A DNA stretch of 64,000 nt. It comes from Alteromonas sp. MMG017. GTDB taxonomy: Bacteria > Pseudomonadota > Gammaproteobacteria > Enterobacterales > Alteromonadaceae. This document shows positions 6,116-16,132 of this stretch, piece by piece. The DNA lies in contig NZ_JAGJDY010000001.1 of assembly GCF_018100795.1 (NCBI RefSeq), positions 1-64,000 of the forward strand, given 5' to 3'. Under the pieces are notes generated by a model that did not search any database, was not told where the DNA came from, and saw only the letters and a list, made by a program, of their open reading frames with translations. The translations under genes were made by a program, and so were the position numbers. How positions within the stretch are numbered: position 1 is the first letter of the stretch; every line of letters starts with the position of its first letter.

Positions 6116-7027
6116 TTAAAATGGTGCAAAGTTATCTAGTGCTTGAGAGGGTACTGTCCATCTTTCACGGGCATCAACATTAACGCCTTTCACACCTTGT
6201 GGAGGCATTTGCCCACGATTGCCATACAACCAGAGTACGAAATTAGTTCGCTCGCCACTGGTGATAGGCTGTGCCGCATGCGGTACGTTCCCACGGTGGA
6301 GCATAGCGCTACCAGGCTTGAACGTTAATGGGTTTACTTTACCCGCCTTCACATCATAAAAGTCTACTGTCGAGCCTGTAAATGTTTCTCCCGGTACATT
6401 TAAGTTAATATTCAGCGTTACCGCTGATGCATCGGTATGCGGTCTGATCGACGTGTCTGTATTTGGCTGATAGTGAATAGAAAAGCCAAAGGTTTGTGTG
6501 TCGTACCCCATAATTTCAGGAAACAGTAAACGAGCAATTGGGCGCATGTATGTGTCTAGCATCATGCGATAAAACGCTTGAAAACTTGGCGCAGCCAAAT
6601 ACCCTTCCGAGCGCTCATCTAACATGGCACCACGACGGTTTAACACTATACCGTAGGGTGGTCTTAACGCTATTTCTGCATCCCATACTTTTTCCAAATA
6701 GGCGCGTAGTTCAACCAAACGTTCAGGATCAAAGAATTGGAATTGATACACATCAGGCGATACCTCTTCCAAAAGTGCTTTTACTTCTGTTTCTTTTTCG
6801 GGATTTTCCCACGCTTGCATTACTGCGTTACGTAACTTGGCATCTAGCAAGGAGTCATCAAGGGTGAATAAGTTTTCTTTTTCACTTGCTTCCCACTCTT
6901 TCCACGCATTGCTCAGCAGCTGGTTGTTCGTATTCCAAAACTGTTGAACGGATGGTGCACGATGAAGCATGGCTTCGCGCGTTGGTAAATCTAAAGCACG
7001 TGCATGCTGTAATTGAGTAAACGTCAT
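6116..7027 (-). CDS. 2-oxoglutarate/Fe(II)-dependent oxygenase
   Basis: 303 residues. The facial triad is visible: RPHTDAS gives His and Asp at about 195 and 197, and HRGNVPHAAQP gives the distal His near 249. GERTNFVLW supplies the Arg that binds 2-oxoglutarate. YQPNTDTSIRPHTD and VTLNINLN recall the prolyl-hydroxylase-like group. The N-terminal 110 residues are helical and unassigned. It stands alone on its strand. The hydroxylated substrate cannot be read from the sequence; both a protein and a small molecule are possible. Confidence 0.8.
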   Translation of the reverse strand: MTFTQLQHARALDLPTREAMLHRAPSVQQFWNTNNQLLSNAWKEWEASEKENLFTLDDSLLDAKLRNAVMQAWENPEKETEVKALLEEVSPDVYQFQFFDPERLVELRAYLEKVWDAEIALRPPYGIVLNRRGAMLDERSEGYLAAPSFQAFYRMMLDTYMRPIARLLFPEIMGYDTQTFGFSIHYQPNTDTSIRPHTDASAVTLNINLNVPGETFTGSTVDFYDVKAGKVNPLTFKPGSAMLHRGNVPHAAQPITSGERTNFVLWLYGNRGQMPPQGVKGVNVDARERWTVPSQALDNFAPF

Positions 7028-7305
7028 AATAAATTATCTCCAATGGCAAATGGGGGACTAGCGTTCTTCTTCAAAACGATTTCAAAACCGACATCAAACC
7101 GGATTCCCAAACCTATGCCTATAATCTATTACACCTGATTCAGTTAATAAATGCGGCTATTATGGAAACAGAATTAAGATTTGGAAGATAATTGCAAAGG
7201 AATATTCACTGAGATGATTTGCGATTTGCGCTTCAGTACCTCACTATTATTCCCACCACGGGCGTTGTCGGCTCAGCCGGATAGTTTTGTGAAAGGGGCG
7301 TACAA

Positions 7306-7989
7306 ATGAAGTTTCTTATTTTCTTAGGCACGGTACGGGATAGCACACCACCTAGACCTGCTCGCCTTGGTGAACGTGTGGCAAAGGCGGTAATGGCCTG
7401 CTTACAGCTTCGTTACGACGAGCATGACGTAGAATTAATAGACCCGTTAAATTACCCTCTAGATGCCGTGTTTAAGCCCCATTTTGCTTTTGCAAAGGGT
7501 AAAGCGCCTGTGGAGCTAAATACATTGGCTGAAAAAATTGCTAATTGTGATGGTTATGTCATGGTTAGCCCCGAGTACAATCATTCCATGAGCCCTGCCC
7601 TTTCGAATCTACTAAATCATTTTGGTAGTTCGTTATTTGCTTATAAGCCAAGCGCTATTGTTACCTATTCGGCTGGGCAATGGGGGGGTATGCGAGCGGC
7701 GGTTGGCATGCGTACTTATCTTTCTGAGTTAGGTTGCTTGCCAGTATCGGCTATGATTCATATTCCTAAAGCGCAGCAAATATTCGAAGTAGATGGCACG
7801 ATGTGTTCAGGGGAAAACCAATCCTCTTGGTTCGATTATTTTGATCGCACCTTAAAGCAATTGATGTGGTGGGCAGAAGCGGCCAAGCGCCATAGTGAAG
7901 ACATTAACCCTCATAAGGTGATTAAAAACTTCAAAACCGCACCGTCAGAGCGCAATGCGCCTAAAGGTAAAGAGCGCATTGCGCCTTAA
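7306..7989 (+). CDS. NADPH-dependent FMN reductase family protein
   Basis: 227 residues with a flavodoxin-like fold. The N-terminal strand and loop (FLIFLGTVRDSTPPRPA) form the phosphate site, and SPEYNHSMSPALSNLLN at about 88-104 is the family signature around the flavin. GQWGGMRA near 126 completes the FMN pocket. Relatives reduce quinones, chromate or azo dyes with NAD(P)H; the physiological substrate is unknown. AAGGGG precedes the ATG. The C-terminus is longer than usual and basic. It is a single gene. Confidence 0.85.
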   Translation: MKFLIFLGTVRDSTPPRPARLGERVAKAVMACLQLRYDEHDVELIDPLNYPLDAVFKPHFAFAKGKAPVELNTLAEKIANCDGYVMVSPEYNHSMSPALSNLLNHFGSSLFAYKPSAIVTYSAGQWGGMRAAVGMRTYLSELGCLPVSAMIHIPKAQQIFEVDGTMCSGENQSSWFDYFDRTLKQLMWWAEAAKRHSEDINPHKVIKNFKTAPSERNAPKGKERIAP

Positions 7990-8154
7990 ATTCAAAACGG
8001 GAATTGGAGCCAATTACCCAGCCCTTGAGTTGATGTGCTTTAAATTTGATTTACTACCGTGAATACCGCGAAGTAACACGAAACCTATCTACATCGCTTT
8101 AGCTTTGCTGTATAACAAGTCTCTTCTTACCTTGTCGAGCGCGCAGGAAACAAA

Positions 8155-8409
8155 ATGAAAATATTAATACGTAATTTAGACAGACAAACTACACAAGAAG
8201 AGCTTGCTAGCTTATTTAAAACCTTCGGCTCTGTGCAGTCTTGCACGATTGTTGTTGATGAAAAAAGCGGTGCCTCTAAAGGGTTTGGTTTTGTAGAAAT
8301 GCCAAAGCCAGGCGAAGCTAAAGCTGCCATTAAGTCGTTGAACAACCATGCGTTACGCGATGCGAATATTCGTGTTAAAAAAGCAGAAGATAAACCTGAA
8401 ACAAAGTAG
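8155..8409 (+). CDS. RRM-type RNA-binding protein
   Basis: 84 residues, a single RNA-recognition motif. RNP2 is ILIRNL (3-8) and RNP1 is KGFGFVEM (42-49), with the two aromatic residues that stack on RNA. The tail is short and charged (KKAEDKPETK). Such small bacterial RRM proteins bind RNA, and some are cold-induced; no target is known here. AGGA lies seven bases before the ATG. It stands between unrelated genes. Confidence 0.9.
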   Translation: MKILIRNLDRQTTQEELASLFKTFGSVQSCTIVVDEKSGASKGFGFVEMPKPGEAKAAIKSLNNHALRDANIRVKKAEDKPETK

Positions 8410-8529
8410 GTTTGATACGAAGTGAATCAAACCAAAGTAAACCGTAGCAGTGTAAAATCCACCAGCATGGCATCTCATTACAACTGGGATCTATAGCAAG
8501 CTGGGGCATATAAAGAAGTGAAGGTGTGT

Positions 8530-9015
8530 ATGAATATAGAAATCATAAAAGCAGATTATTTTGACGACGCTCATAAAGAAGCTATTCCTTATTTGCTAAA
8601 TGAATATGCGAAAGATCCTATGGGGGGTGCTGAGGCACTTTCTAAATACACCTACGACAATTTAGTCGATAAACTATCTACATTACCCCATGCCTTTAGC
8701 ATTCTCGCTTTTGTGGACGGAAAGCCCGCTGGGCTAATAAATTGCTTTGAAGCGTTTTCTACCTTTGCCTGCAAACCGCTGGTTAATACCCACGATATCG
8801 CTGTGCTGCCGGAGTTCCGTGGTCTAGGGCTTAGCCAAAAGATGTTAGATAAAGTCGAGGAAATAGCGCTTGAGAAAGGCTGCTGCAAAATTACGCTAGA
8901 AGTATTAAGTAACAACACTGTAGCAAAATCGGCCTATGAAAAGTTTGGCTTTACTAGCTATGAACTGGCAGAGGGCGAAGGCCACGCGTTGTTTTGGCAA
9001 AAGAAGCTAGGATAG
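8530..9015 (+). CDS. GNAT-family N-acetyltransferase
   Basis: 161 residues from ATG 8530, preferred because AAGG stands five bases upstream; a GTG at 8518 is a longer option. The acetyl-CoA motif is VLPEFRGLGLSQKMLDKVE at about 92-110, followed by KITLEVLSNNTVAKSAYEKFGF, the classic GNAT ending. Substrate unknown. Another small gene starts seven bases after the stop, so the two may be cotranscribed. Confidence 0.87.
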   Translation: MNIEIIKADYFDDAHKEAIPYLLNEYAKDPMGGAEALSKYTYDNLVDKLSTLPHAFSILAFVDGKPAGLINCFEAFSTFACKPLVNTHDIAVLPEFRGLGLSQKMLDKVEEIALEKGCCKITLEVLSNNTVAKSAYEKFGFTSYELAEGEGHALFWQKKLG

Positions 9016-9022
9016 CCTTTTA

Positions 9023-9265
9023 GTGGAAAACGCACTTTTAATTGTTACAACCCTGGTAGTTGGCCTTTTATGCGCCGCAGCACTTATCTTGGGCGCCATA
9101 GACTTATTTGCTAGGGCGTCTGAAAAAGGGGTGAAAGGACTTGTTATTTATGTGCTTTGTTGGTTGTTTCTTAGCCCTATTATTGCGCTAGTGTCACTGC
9201 TGACAGGCTTTTACTTGCTATATCAAATAGTAGTGCTTATCTTCACAAAACGCGCGCCATCGTAA
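9023..9265 (+). CDS. Small membrane protein, GTG start
   Basis: 80 residues with two long hydrophobic segments (about 4-28 and 39-73) around a charged loop ARASEKGVK. The start is GTG, only seven bases after the acetyltransferase stop. No family recognised. Its spacing suggests cotranscription with the acetyltransferase. Confidence 0.6.
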   Translation: MENALLIVTTLVVGLLCAAALILGAIDLFARASEKGVKGLVIYVLCWLFLSPIIALVSLLTGFYLLYQIVVLIFTKRAPS

Positions 9266-9319
9266 CTTGGCGCGTCAAGCTCAGTCCTAGCTCAGCCCTA
9301 GCAAAACCTAAGTTCCAGC

Positions 9320-10600
9320 CTAGCCCCATTTCCACCATACAAATAACAGTAAAAATCCAAACAAATACACTAAACCCACATAGCTCAGTAATGTAACCCA
9401 CCAGCTCGCTTTCGCATCTTCATGCAGTGCGGCGCTTTTAACTAAACGATGATTTAGCCAGGCAAACATAGGGGTAGTTACAAAGGCGAGTGTCATCGCA
9501 AACCCTAGCATAGCCAGTAACGCAGATTTGAAAAACAGTACAATACTAAAACTGATGGCTGCCATTGCCAGTAGCACAGGTACGAATACCGCGTCACGCG
9601 CCATTTCCTTTGGCGATACCAGTGAAATAGCTTCTGCAATTACGCGGGCATAACCATCGTAAACCGTTAATGCCGATCCAAAAATACAGAGAAAGGCAAC
9701 GATGGCAATAAGCCAGTGAGCCCAGTCGCCAATGGTATTGGCATAAAGACTGACCAACTGCTGTGAAAAGCCGATGCCGCCTGTTGCAAGTGTTTCGCCA
9801 CTTCCGTGTAATACCAATGCGCCTAAACCTAGGAAAAGCAGGGCTAAAATAGTGGTCACCGCATAACCTAAGTTAAAGTCGAACAATGCATTTTTTGGTG
9901 TGACAGCTTGGGTTTTACATTGGCGTTTTAACCACAACGACGTGATGCTAGATATTTCTATTGGCGCGGGCATCCACCCCATGGTGACCACCAAAAAACC
10001 TACGGTAGCTAGCGTCCACGGAGAGGGAGACTCAAAGCTGGCTGGCGTAGGCTCTATATTTATAACCGCCGCACAAAAAGCGGCGATGGTTGCTAAAACC
10101 AGCACTCCCATAATGGCTTTTGCCACACCCTCAAGCGCTTCAAAGTGCCCAGCCAGTAAGATAAATAAAATGGCACCGAGAATAGCCGCAGAGGCGATAG
10201 CAATAGATATATTGAAAGGGAGAAAATAAGAAAGCAAGCTTGCTGCAAAAAGCAGTAGCGCTGCTGCGTTCACCACAGATGCTAAAGCATTTAAACACAG
10301 CGCAACAATAAGGTAGCCCTTACCCATTTGATGATAGCCGTATTGCAGGGTTTGCTTAGTGCTGATGGTATAACTAACACCGGCGCGGAAAAAGGGGTAC
10401 TTAAGCACATTAACCGCAAGAATAAGTACTACTAACTGCCAACCGAATTTCGCGCCAGCTTGCGTTGATGCAACAAGATGGCTTCCGCCAACAGCGGCTG
10501 TGGCCATTAATACGCCTGGACCAAGTAACTGCACCATGCGAATGAAGCGTTGATATTGTGTGAGTGAAATACTGTGACTCAATCCCTTTCCTTTAATCAC
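9320..10600 (-). CDS. Divergent Nramp-like metal transporter
   Basis: 426 residues with about eleven hydrophobic helices. LLGPGVLMATAAVGGSHLVA at about 26-45 and GWQLVVLILAVNVLKYPFFR follow Nramp transporters (Mn2+/Fe2+ with protons). Two key motifs are changed: the helix-1 DPGN motif reads VGGSH, and the helix-6 region reads MGWMPAPIE instead of an MPH motif. Loss of these metal ligands suggests another ion, as in the Mg2+-selective Nramp relatives. It is alone on its strand, followed by a porin gene read the same way. Family firm, substrate open. Confidence 0.75.
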   Translation of the reverse strand: MIKGKGLSHSISLTQYQRFIRMVQLLGPGVLMATAAVGGSHLVASTQAGAKFGWQLVVLILAVNVLKYPFFRAGVSYTISTKQTLQYGYHQMGKGYLIVALCLNALASVVNAAALLLFAASLLSYFLPFNISIAIASAAILGAILFILLAGHFEALEGVAKAIMGVLVLATIAAFCAAVINIEPTPASFESPSPWTLATVGFLVVTMGWMPAPIEISSITSLWLKRQCKTQAVTPKNALFDFNLGYAVTTILALLFLGLGALVLHGSGETLATGGIGFSQQLVSLYANTIGDWAHWLIAIVAFLCIFGSALTVYDGYARVIAEAISLVSPKEMARDAVFVPVLLAMAAISFSIVLFFKSALLAMLGFAMTLAFVTTPMFAWLNHRLVKSAALHEDAKASWWVTLLSYVGLVYLFGFLLLFVWWKWG

Positions 10601-10686
10601 AAACTGCTAGAAGCGGTTACGGAGTATACCTATTCCCGTCACAAAATTGCGAGCTTCCAACAGTATTAGATTAAAATGAATAAGAA

Positions 10687-12012
10687 TTAGAACTTATAAA
10701 GCGCGCCGGTAAATACAAATTGGCTATCATCTGGGTAATCGCCGCGCTCGAAGCCATCACCTTTAAGCAAATAAGCCGCACCAACGGCAACCCTTAACGA
10801 AGGTAGTATCTGCCAGCGCCATCTTGCTTCTACCTGATGCCCAATAAAGTTATCGACAGATTCTGGTGCTTTTTGATACCACATGGCCTTGTAGCTCACC
10901 ATGATGTTGTGTTCTTTCGTGGGTTTGGTCACACTTCTTGCCCCTACCGTATACAAGTTTCTTCTGGGCATTGCTTGGTAAACATCTGTTGGGCCAAAAT
11001 CGAAACGCCTAACACCATACAGGCTATCAAAGTCTGAAATGGTGTTATCTGAACTATCATTGTCGCCGCTAATTGCATCTATTTCGCCACGTAAGAATGT
11101 ATGATGGGTAATTTTCTTGCCCACGTTCGCATGAAGTAGCCAGCTTTCTACGTCTAATTCTGTCGTGTCGCTTGCACTTGCCGTTTGATGTGATGTGCCG
11201 GTTTGTCCAATGACTTCAATATTCGCTTTCCAGGTATCAGCAAAGAGTTTTGTGTAATCAACCGAAAGTGTGTACAAATCTCGATTTTTCGTGGCAAGCT
11301 TTGCTGAGTCTTCTTCTTTTAACCAGTAACTCTGTAGCTTCACGTTTTTATCAGGTGATGTAATATATAAACCGAAAAACTCACGCTCACTGTAACTTTT
11401 GTCAAAAGCGCGTTCTGCATCAGCAACTGCGCCGCTGTCGCTAGGGAGTCGGCTGACCGGCAGTAAGTAAAAACCTCGAACGTTCCAATCGCTAACTTGG
11501 TAATCGACCAATACGCCATCGAAAGCATTTTTTGTATTGCGGTACACGCCTTGGCCTATAAGCCTGCGACTACCGTGATCGAAGGTAACTCGCCCTGCCG
11601 TGATCCCTTTTAAGTATTTGCTATCTTGGGGTGTGTAGCGCGCGAAAAACTGTAAAGGCTCTAAGGTATTCACCTGTGATGATTTCAACGTAGGGTCGTT
11701 ATCATCTAACCATACACGGGAATCGGCTAATTCAAGGGTGACATTGAATACATCCCAATTAGCTTCCGTTTTAAGTAGCACACGAGATGACACACGCCGA
11801 TTCACTTGGTCTCGCGTTTCGCTTGAAGCCGGGAATATGGGGTTATTTAGATGTTCATAACGAAGACGCCATGAACCGCTTACATCGAAGTTAAGGTCGC
11901 TTGCAAACGAAGGAGCTACCGTAGCGCCTATCGCGCAAAACGCGATTGATAATTTTACAAGACCAGCATTAACACATTCTATTGTTGCGCTTTTTGACCA
12001 ACCTAATTTCAT
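10687..12012 (-). CDS. Outer-membrane porin of the alginate-export type
   Basis: 441 residues from the ATG at 12012, chosen because AAGAGG stands nine bases before it; an ATG ten codons earlier is less likely. A signal peptide ends at about APSFAS. The mature part alternates as a beta barrel (SGSWRLRYEHLNNP, RRVSSRVLLKTEANW) and ends in Phe, as outer-membrane proteins do. RLIGQGVYRNTKNAFDGV is typical of the alginate-export (AlgE-like) barrel family, many of which carry small solutes and not alginate. No alginate genes are nearby. Confidence 0.82.
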   Translation of the reverse strand: MKLGWSKSATIECVNAGLVKLSIAFCAIGATVAPSFASDLNFDVSGSWRLRYEHLNNPIFPASSETRDQVNRRVSSRVLLKTEANWDVFNVTLELADSRVWLDDNDPTLKSSQVNTLEPLQFFARYTPQDSKYLKGITAGRVTFDHGSRRLIGQGVYRNTKNAFDGVLVDYQVSDWNVRGFYLLPVSRLPSDSGAVADAERAFDKSYSEREFFGLYITSPDKNVKLQSYWLKEEDSAKLATKNRDLYTLSVDYTKLFADTWKANIEVIGQTGTSHQTASASDTTELDVESWLLHANVGKKITHHTFLRGEIDAISGDNDSSDNTISDFDSLYGVRRFDFGPTDVYQAMPRRNLYTVGARSVTKPTKEHNIMVSYKAMWYQKAPESVDNFIGHQVEARWRWQILPSLRVAVGAAYLLKGDGFERGDYPDDSQFVFTGALYKF

Positions 12013-12221
12013 TTCTATACCTCTTTTGTCCAAAGACGTCACCCGCTCTCACGAAACGAAGTATAGAAGGTTGTCGGAAAAATGCTTTATCTCTTTGGTC
12101 TATGTATTTGTGATGTGATAACTATTTAAAAGTCTAAATGCAAAGCAATAAAAACTAGACTACCCTTTGCACAGTTGTTCAATAACTAGACTTGCAATTA
12201 CTAAGCTAGGGAAAATACGCC

Positions 12222-13865
12222 ATGTTGAATTTTGATAATTTATCTGTCAGGCAGAAGTTTGCAGTACCGTTGAGCTTTGTTGCCATTTTAGTACTGGTTG
12301 TAAGCACAATAAGTATCAATAACAGTCGATATTTGGCACACAATACTGAGACACTTTCTACGGTCTACACCCAATCAATCAGTATCGCCCTGAATGCTGA
12401 TCGAGATTTATATCAAGCCCACTCAGCGCTGTTAGAACTTATGCTTAATCGCTCTATGAATTCAGCATCTATCAGTGATCACCTTGCCGACTACGAAGAA
12501 AATGCTGAGCAAGCAAAAGCGAGAATGATTGAGGTAAAAAGTTTAATAAAAGATTACCCTGAAATGCTCAGCGTCACGCGAGACTTCACCCAAGATTATC
12601 AAAACTGGATAGCGTTAAACCAAACGGTCATAGAGCAAATTGAAAATGGGAATATATCAACGGCGGCCCAACGTTATCGCACCGAGGGCATGGAATTATT
12701 CGAAACGCTGCGTGGAAACTATGACCGTATCGGTGAAGCGGTTAAAACACAATCTGATGAAGTCACTCAACAAAGCTTAGATTCAAATGCGCTCCAGACT
12801 TGGTTTCTCATTATTGCTATCGTGCTTGCGGTGCTTGCTTGTATAGGAAGTATTATTGTAGGCCCACGGCTTGTTACCCGACGCATTCAAATTCTGAAAA
12901 ATATGCTGGTTTCTATTAGCGAGGGCGAAGGTGATTTAACCCAACGTTTAAACACTGATGGGAACGATGAAATTACTGATGTAGCCGTAGCTTTTAATCA
13001 TTTCATGAATAACCTACAACGACTTATCACCATGGTGAAAGCAGATGCGCAATCGTTAGCCGACGCACAATATTCACTAATTAGTGCAGCCGATGCGACA
13101 AACACTATTTCGGGTCAGCAGAGCGAAAACCTAGATCAAATTGCGACTGCGGTTACCGAGTTGAGTCATGCACTTCGTGAGGTCGCCAATAGTACGCAAG
13201 GCTCACTATCAGAAACGCAATTGGCAAACGATGAAGCTCTTGCTTCCCAAGATGCGGTAACACAATCTACTGAAAGCATTTCACTGATGTCAGGAACCAT
13301 TAGCAAAGCCAGACATGTTATTGAAGAATTGGCGAAGGAAACGACAAAAATATCTTCTTTGTTAGGGGTTATTCGTGATATTGCAGATCAAACTAATTTG
13401 CTAGCACTAAACGCTGCGATTGAGGCAGCCCGCGCCGGAGAGCAAGGCAGAGGGTTTGCTGTTGTGGCAGATGAAGTGCGCTCTTTAGCAAACAGAACTC
13501 AACAAGCAACAGGCGATATTAATACTATGCTGATTAACCTTAACAAGGGCGTAGATGAGGCGGTGGACTCAATAAACAGTGGTGCAGCACAGGTTACTGA
13601 TGTGGTGGATTTATCCTCAGCACTTTCTGAGCGATTACTAAAAGTGGTAGAGGCCGTGAGTGGCGCTAATGACGGCATCTATCAAATAGCCTCGGCTACT
13701 GAACAGCAGAGTCAGGTAGTTGATAGCGTAAACGAAAATATTTCTTCACTGAATACCCTTACTCAAAAAGCAGTACAGACTGTTTCTAGGTCTAGCGAAG
13801 CCAGTGAGAATGTTAATAAAGTATCCAATAGCTTAGGACAAAATGTAGGACGTTTTACGGTATAG
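12222..13865 (+). CDS. Methyl-accepting chemotaxis protein
   Basis: 547 residues. A first membrane helix (about 14-32), a four-helix-bundle periplasmic sensor (33-190), a second helix (192-213), a HAMP linker (to about 268), and a long coiled-coil signalling domain. The hairpin tip [20 protein letters not shown] at about 386-405 binds CheA/CheW. Ligand is unknown. No CheR-docking pentapeptide is seen at the C-terminus (QNVGRFTV). A perfect palindromic terminator lies 42 bases after the stop. No other chemotaxis genes are near. Confidence 0.95.
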   Translation: MLNFDNLSVRQKFAVPLSFVAILVLVVSTISINNSRYLAHNTETLSTVYTQSISIALNADRDLYQAHSALLELMLNRSMNSASISDHLADYEENAEQAKARMIEVKSLIKDYPEMLSVTRDFTQDYQNWIALNQTVIEQIENGNISTAAQRYRTEGMELFETLRGNYDRIGEAVKTQSDEVTQQSLDSNALQTWFLIIAIVLAVLACIGSIIVGPRLVTRRIQILKNMLVSISEGEGDLTQRLNTDGNDEITDVAVAFNHFMNNLQRLITMVKADAQSLADAQYSLISAADATNTISGQQSENLDQIATAVTELSHALREVANSTQGSLSETQLANDEALASQDAVTQSTESISLMSGTISKARHVIEELAKETTKISSLLGVIRDIADQTNLLALNAAIEAARAGEQGRGFAVVADEVRSLANRTQQATGDINTMLINLNKGVDEAVDSINSGAAQVTDVVDLSSALSERLLKVVEAVSGANDGIYQIASATEQQSQVVDSVNENISSLNTLTQKAVQTVSRSSEASENVNKVSNSLGQNVGRFTV

Positions 13866-13906
13866 ACGCAGCTTAGGGCTGTTTCTCTACCCATTCACGT
13901 ATAATG

Positions 13907-13932
13907 AAAAAGGAGAGCATGCTCTCCTTTTT
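13907..13932. terminator. Bidirectional intrinsic terminator
   Basis: A perfect 26-base palindrome: AAAAAGGAGAGC-AT-GCTCTCCTTTTT. Five T follow the stem on either strand, so it can end the chemotaxis-receptor transcript from the left and the binding-protein transcript from the right. Confidence 0.85.
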
Positions 13933-13988
13933 CAACGCCTTTGTGCCTACCCTGTACCGGTTAGCGCCTAGAAGTAAATGTTTACCCG

Positions 13989-14786
13989 TTAACGTCTATC
14001 GAAGTTAACTGGCTTTTTAGGATCTTGATAAAAGCCATCTTTTAATAACCGTTTGAAACGGGTTAACTTTCCATCCAGTCTCAACTCTTCTAAACCCTTA
14101 TTAAAAAGCTCAATAAGTAACCTGTCGTCATTTCTTCCTTTCGCAACCAATAAGTGCGTTGTTACGGTGGAAATAAACGGATCGATAGGCTTGACGGCCT
14201 GACGCTGTTCATCTGAGAAGTCGCGTTGAAGCAAGTACCAACCCGTTAAATCATCAATGGGAAACAAATCAATTTCCCCGCTCACTAAGGCTTCAAGGTT
14301 CTCTTTATCGGTAGCGTAGGTGGTTACCGATGGGGTATTTTCAATATAAGTGGCCAACTCGTTATTGTACAAATAGCCTTCTGTCACCCCCATTTTTTTA
14401 TCTTTCAGATCGTCGAAACTTGACCATGACGCTATGTCAGACTTCCCATTAACGTAAAAAACCAGGCTTTCAGCGGTGATTGGGTCGCTATGCCAGAATT
14501 TTTCACCACGCGCGCGCACGAAGTTACCGTAAGACAGCGCATCAAATTCACCATTCAATGTGGCTTCTACGGCTTCATCCCACGGCATTGATACAAACTC
14601 AACCACCACACCTGTCTCTAAAAAAGCCTGTGAAATAATGTGGTTAATATACCCTTTATGCTCCATTTCAGATGAGGTGTAAGGCGCATATTCTGTGGTA
14701 GCAATTTTAATTTTTAACCAAGCATGCCCCCAACTTTGCAGTGGGACTAACGCCAATAGTAATGTGAAAATAGCTAATAAACGCAT
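13989..14786 (-). CDS. Periplasmic amino-acid-type substrate-binding protein
   Basis: 265 residues. A signal peptide ends near residue 20 (QSWGHA). The rest follows family 3 binding proteins: IKIATTEYAPYTSSEMEHKG at the start, MPWDEAVEATLNGEFDALSY, then KKMGVTEGYLYNNELA. No ABC permease or ATPase is next to it, so it may serve a distant transporter or a sensor. A porin gene lies nine bases upstream on the same strand, and the two probably share an mRNA. Ligand unknown. Confidence 0.82.
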   Translation of the reverse strand: MRLLAIFTLLLALVPLQSWGHAWLKIKIATTEYAPYTSSEMEHKGYINHIISQAFLETGVVVEFVSMPWDEAVEATLNGEFDALSYGNFVRARGEKFWHSDPITAESLVFYVNGKSDIASWSSFDDLKDKKMGVTEGYLYNNELATYIENTPSVTTYATDKENLEALVSGEIDLFPIDDLTGWYLLQRDFSDEQRQAVKPIDPFISTVTTHLLVAKGRNDDRLLIELFNKGLEELRLDGKLTRFKRLLKDGFYQDPKKPVNFDRR

Positions 14787-14795
14787 AATCTTCCC

Positions 14796-15914
14796 TTAGA
14801 AATAGATACCTAAATTAATATTCAATCTGTGTGTTGTTTCTTGGCGACCACCTAGGTCTAAGCCCACGCCTGGACCACCAGAAAACCACATATTTTTCCC
14901 TTGAATACTATCTACATACACAAATAATTTGTCCCAGCCAAAACTACAACCGTTTATCCACTGCGATGAATCTCGGCCTGATGCTTCATCACCCTGCGCC
15001 ACGCTGTACTCGGTGTAACACGTTAGCGAGTCAATACGGGTAAATTTGTAGGGTACTGAATACACTAAATTCGCCGAGTACGTCGACCCATCGGCGGCCG
15101 CTAAGAACGGAAACGTAAACGCAGAAAGCGAAATTCTATCTGTGGCTTGGCCTTCCGGTGCCGCTAAGTCGTACTCATAATCAATGTATTGTAGTTCTAC
15201 TTTAAAATCACCTTGCTGATGACGAACGTGAACCGCGTAAGCCGTCATGTCGCCATCTTCTAACGTATCTAAGTTTAAGATATCGCCATATTGATAAGAC
15301 ACACCAATGTCGGTGGTACTTCTTGGCAGTAGTTTCGCTGTATAGTTTGCACGTAAGTTGTATTGGCCATCTTCTTGGTTACGAAACTCACCATCATCGG
15401 CCACATCGAATGAGTAACGGCCAAATTCAGCGGCATCGTTATATTCATCATTCATGAAGTAAGCAGCTTGAAAGTCCCAATTGCCGTAATCGTGATTTAT
15501 CTTAATACCGGCTTCATAATCATCTTCAAAGCCTAGGTAGTAATTAACCGAAAACCAAAAGTTGTTTGAACCAAAGGGCTGCAAGCCAAAAGGGGTTTGT
15601 GTTATACCGGCGGTGATGTCGGTGGATTCATCCCAATGGTAGGTAAGTTCGGCAAAGCGAATAGTGTCGAAATCGGTATTCTCGTACCATCGGTATTCTG
15701 CTTTATAGCTAAACTGATCTGACTCGCCAGCGACACCCAATTTGATAGACTCAAATTCGAATCCGTCTCTTATTTCAGGGAGTTGCCAATCTTGATGGCC
15801 ATAGTTAACTCTTACGTGGCCACTAAGTGTAAAAGGGAGCTCATCTGCCTGCACTGCTAAAGAGTTGCTGCCTAGTAGCGCGGCTAAGGAAAGTAGTGGA
15901 AGTTGTCTGTTCAT
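14796..15914 (-). CDS. Outer-membrane porin
   Basis: 372 residues from the ATG at 15914, chosen for the AGGA six bases upstream and because it starts directly with a signal peptide (MNRQLPLLSLAALLG ... AVQA); an earlier start adds 13 unlikely residues. The mature protein alternates polar and hydrophobic residues, is rich in Tyr and acidic turns, and ends LNINLGIYF with a terminal Phe. FQAAYFMNDEYND and KVELQYIDYEYDL resemble phosphate-selective-type porins. It is paired with the downstream binding-protein gene, so both may act on one solute. Confidence 0.8.
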   Translation of the reverse strand: MNRQLPLLSLAALLGSNSLAVQADELPFTLSGHVRVNYGHQDWQLPEIRDGFEFESIKLGVAGESDQFSYKAEYRWYENTDFDTIRFAELTYHWDESTDITAGITQTPFGLQPFGSNNFWFSVNYYLGFEDDYEAGIKINHDYGNWDFQAAYFMNDEYNDAAEFGRYSFDVADDGEFRNQEDGQYNLRANYTAKLLPRSTTDIGVSYQYGDILNLDTLEDGDMTAYAVHVRHQQGDFKVELQYIDYEYDLAAPEGQATDRISLSAFTFPFLAAADGSTYSANLVYSVPYKFTRIDSLTCYTEYSVAQGDEASGRDSSQWINGCSFGWDKLFVYVDSIQGKNMWFSGGPGVGLDLGGRQETTHRLNINLGIYF

Positions 15915-16132
15915 TCCTTGTCCTAATGTCAATTTGCTCACAATCTGGACCACTCCGTCTTGGAGACCCTCGTTGTGATATATATTCCTTCAGTACAAAT
16001 TATATAGAGTGAACCTTACAAAAAGATCATTGTCGTACACGAAATATGTAAAGTAAGATTGTCGATGAAGCACATTTCATTTGCGTTAAATAGTGGGTAA
16101 AATTCCACAAAATTTACGTAAAACAAGATTCT

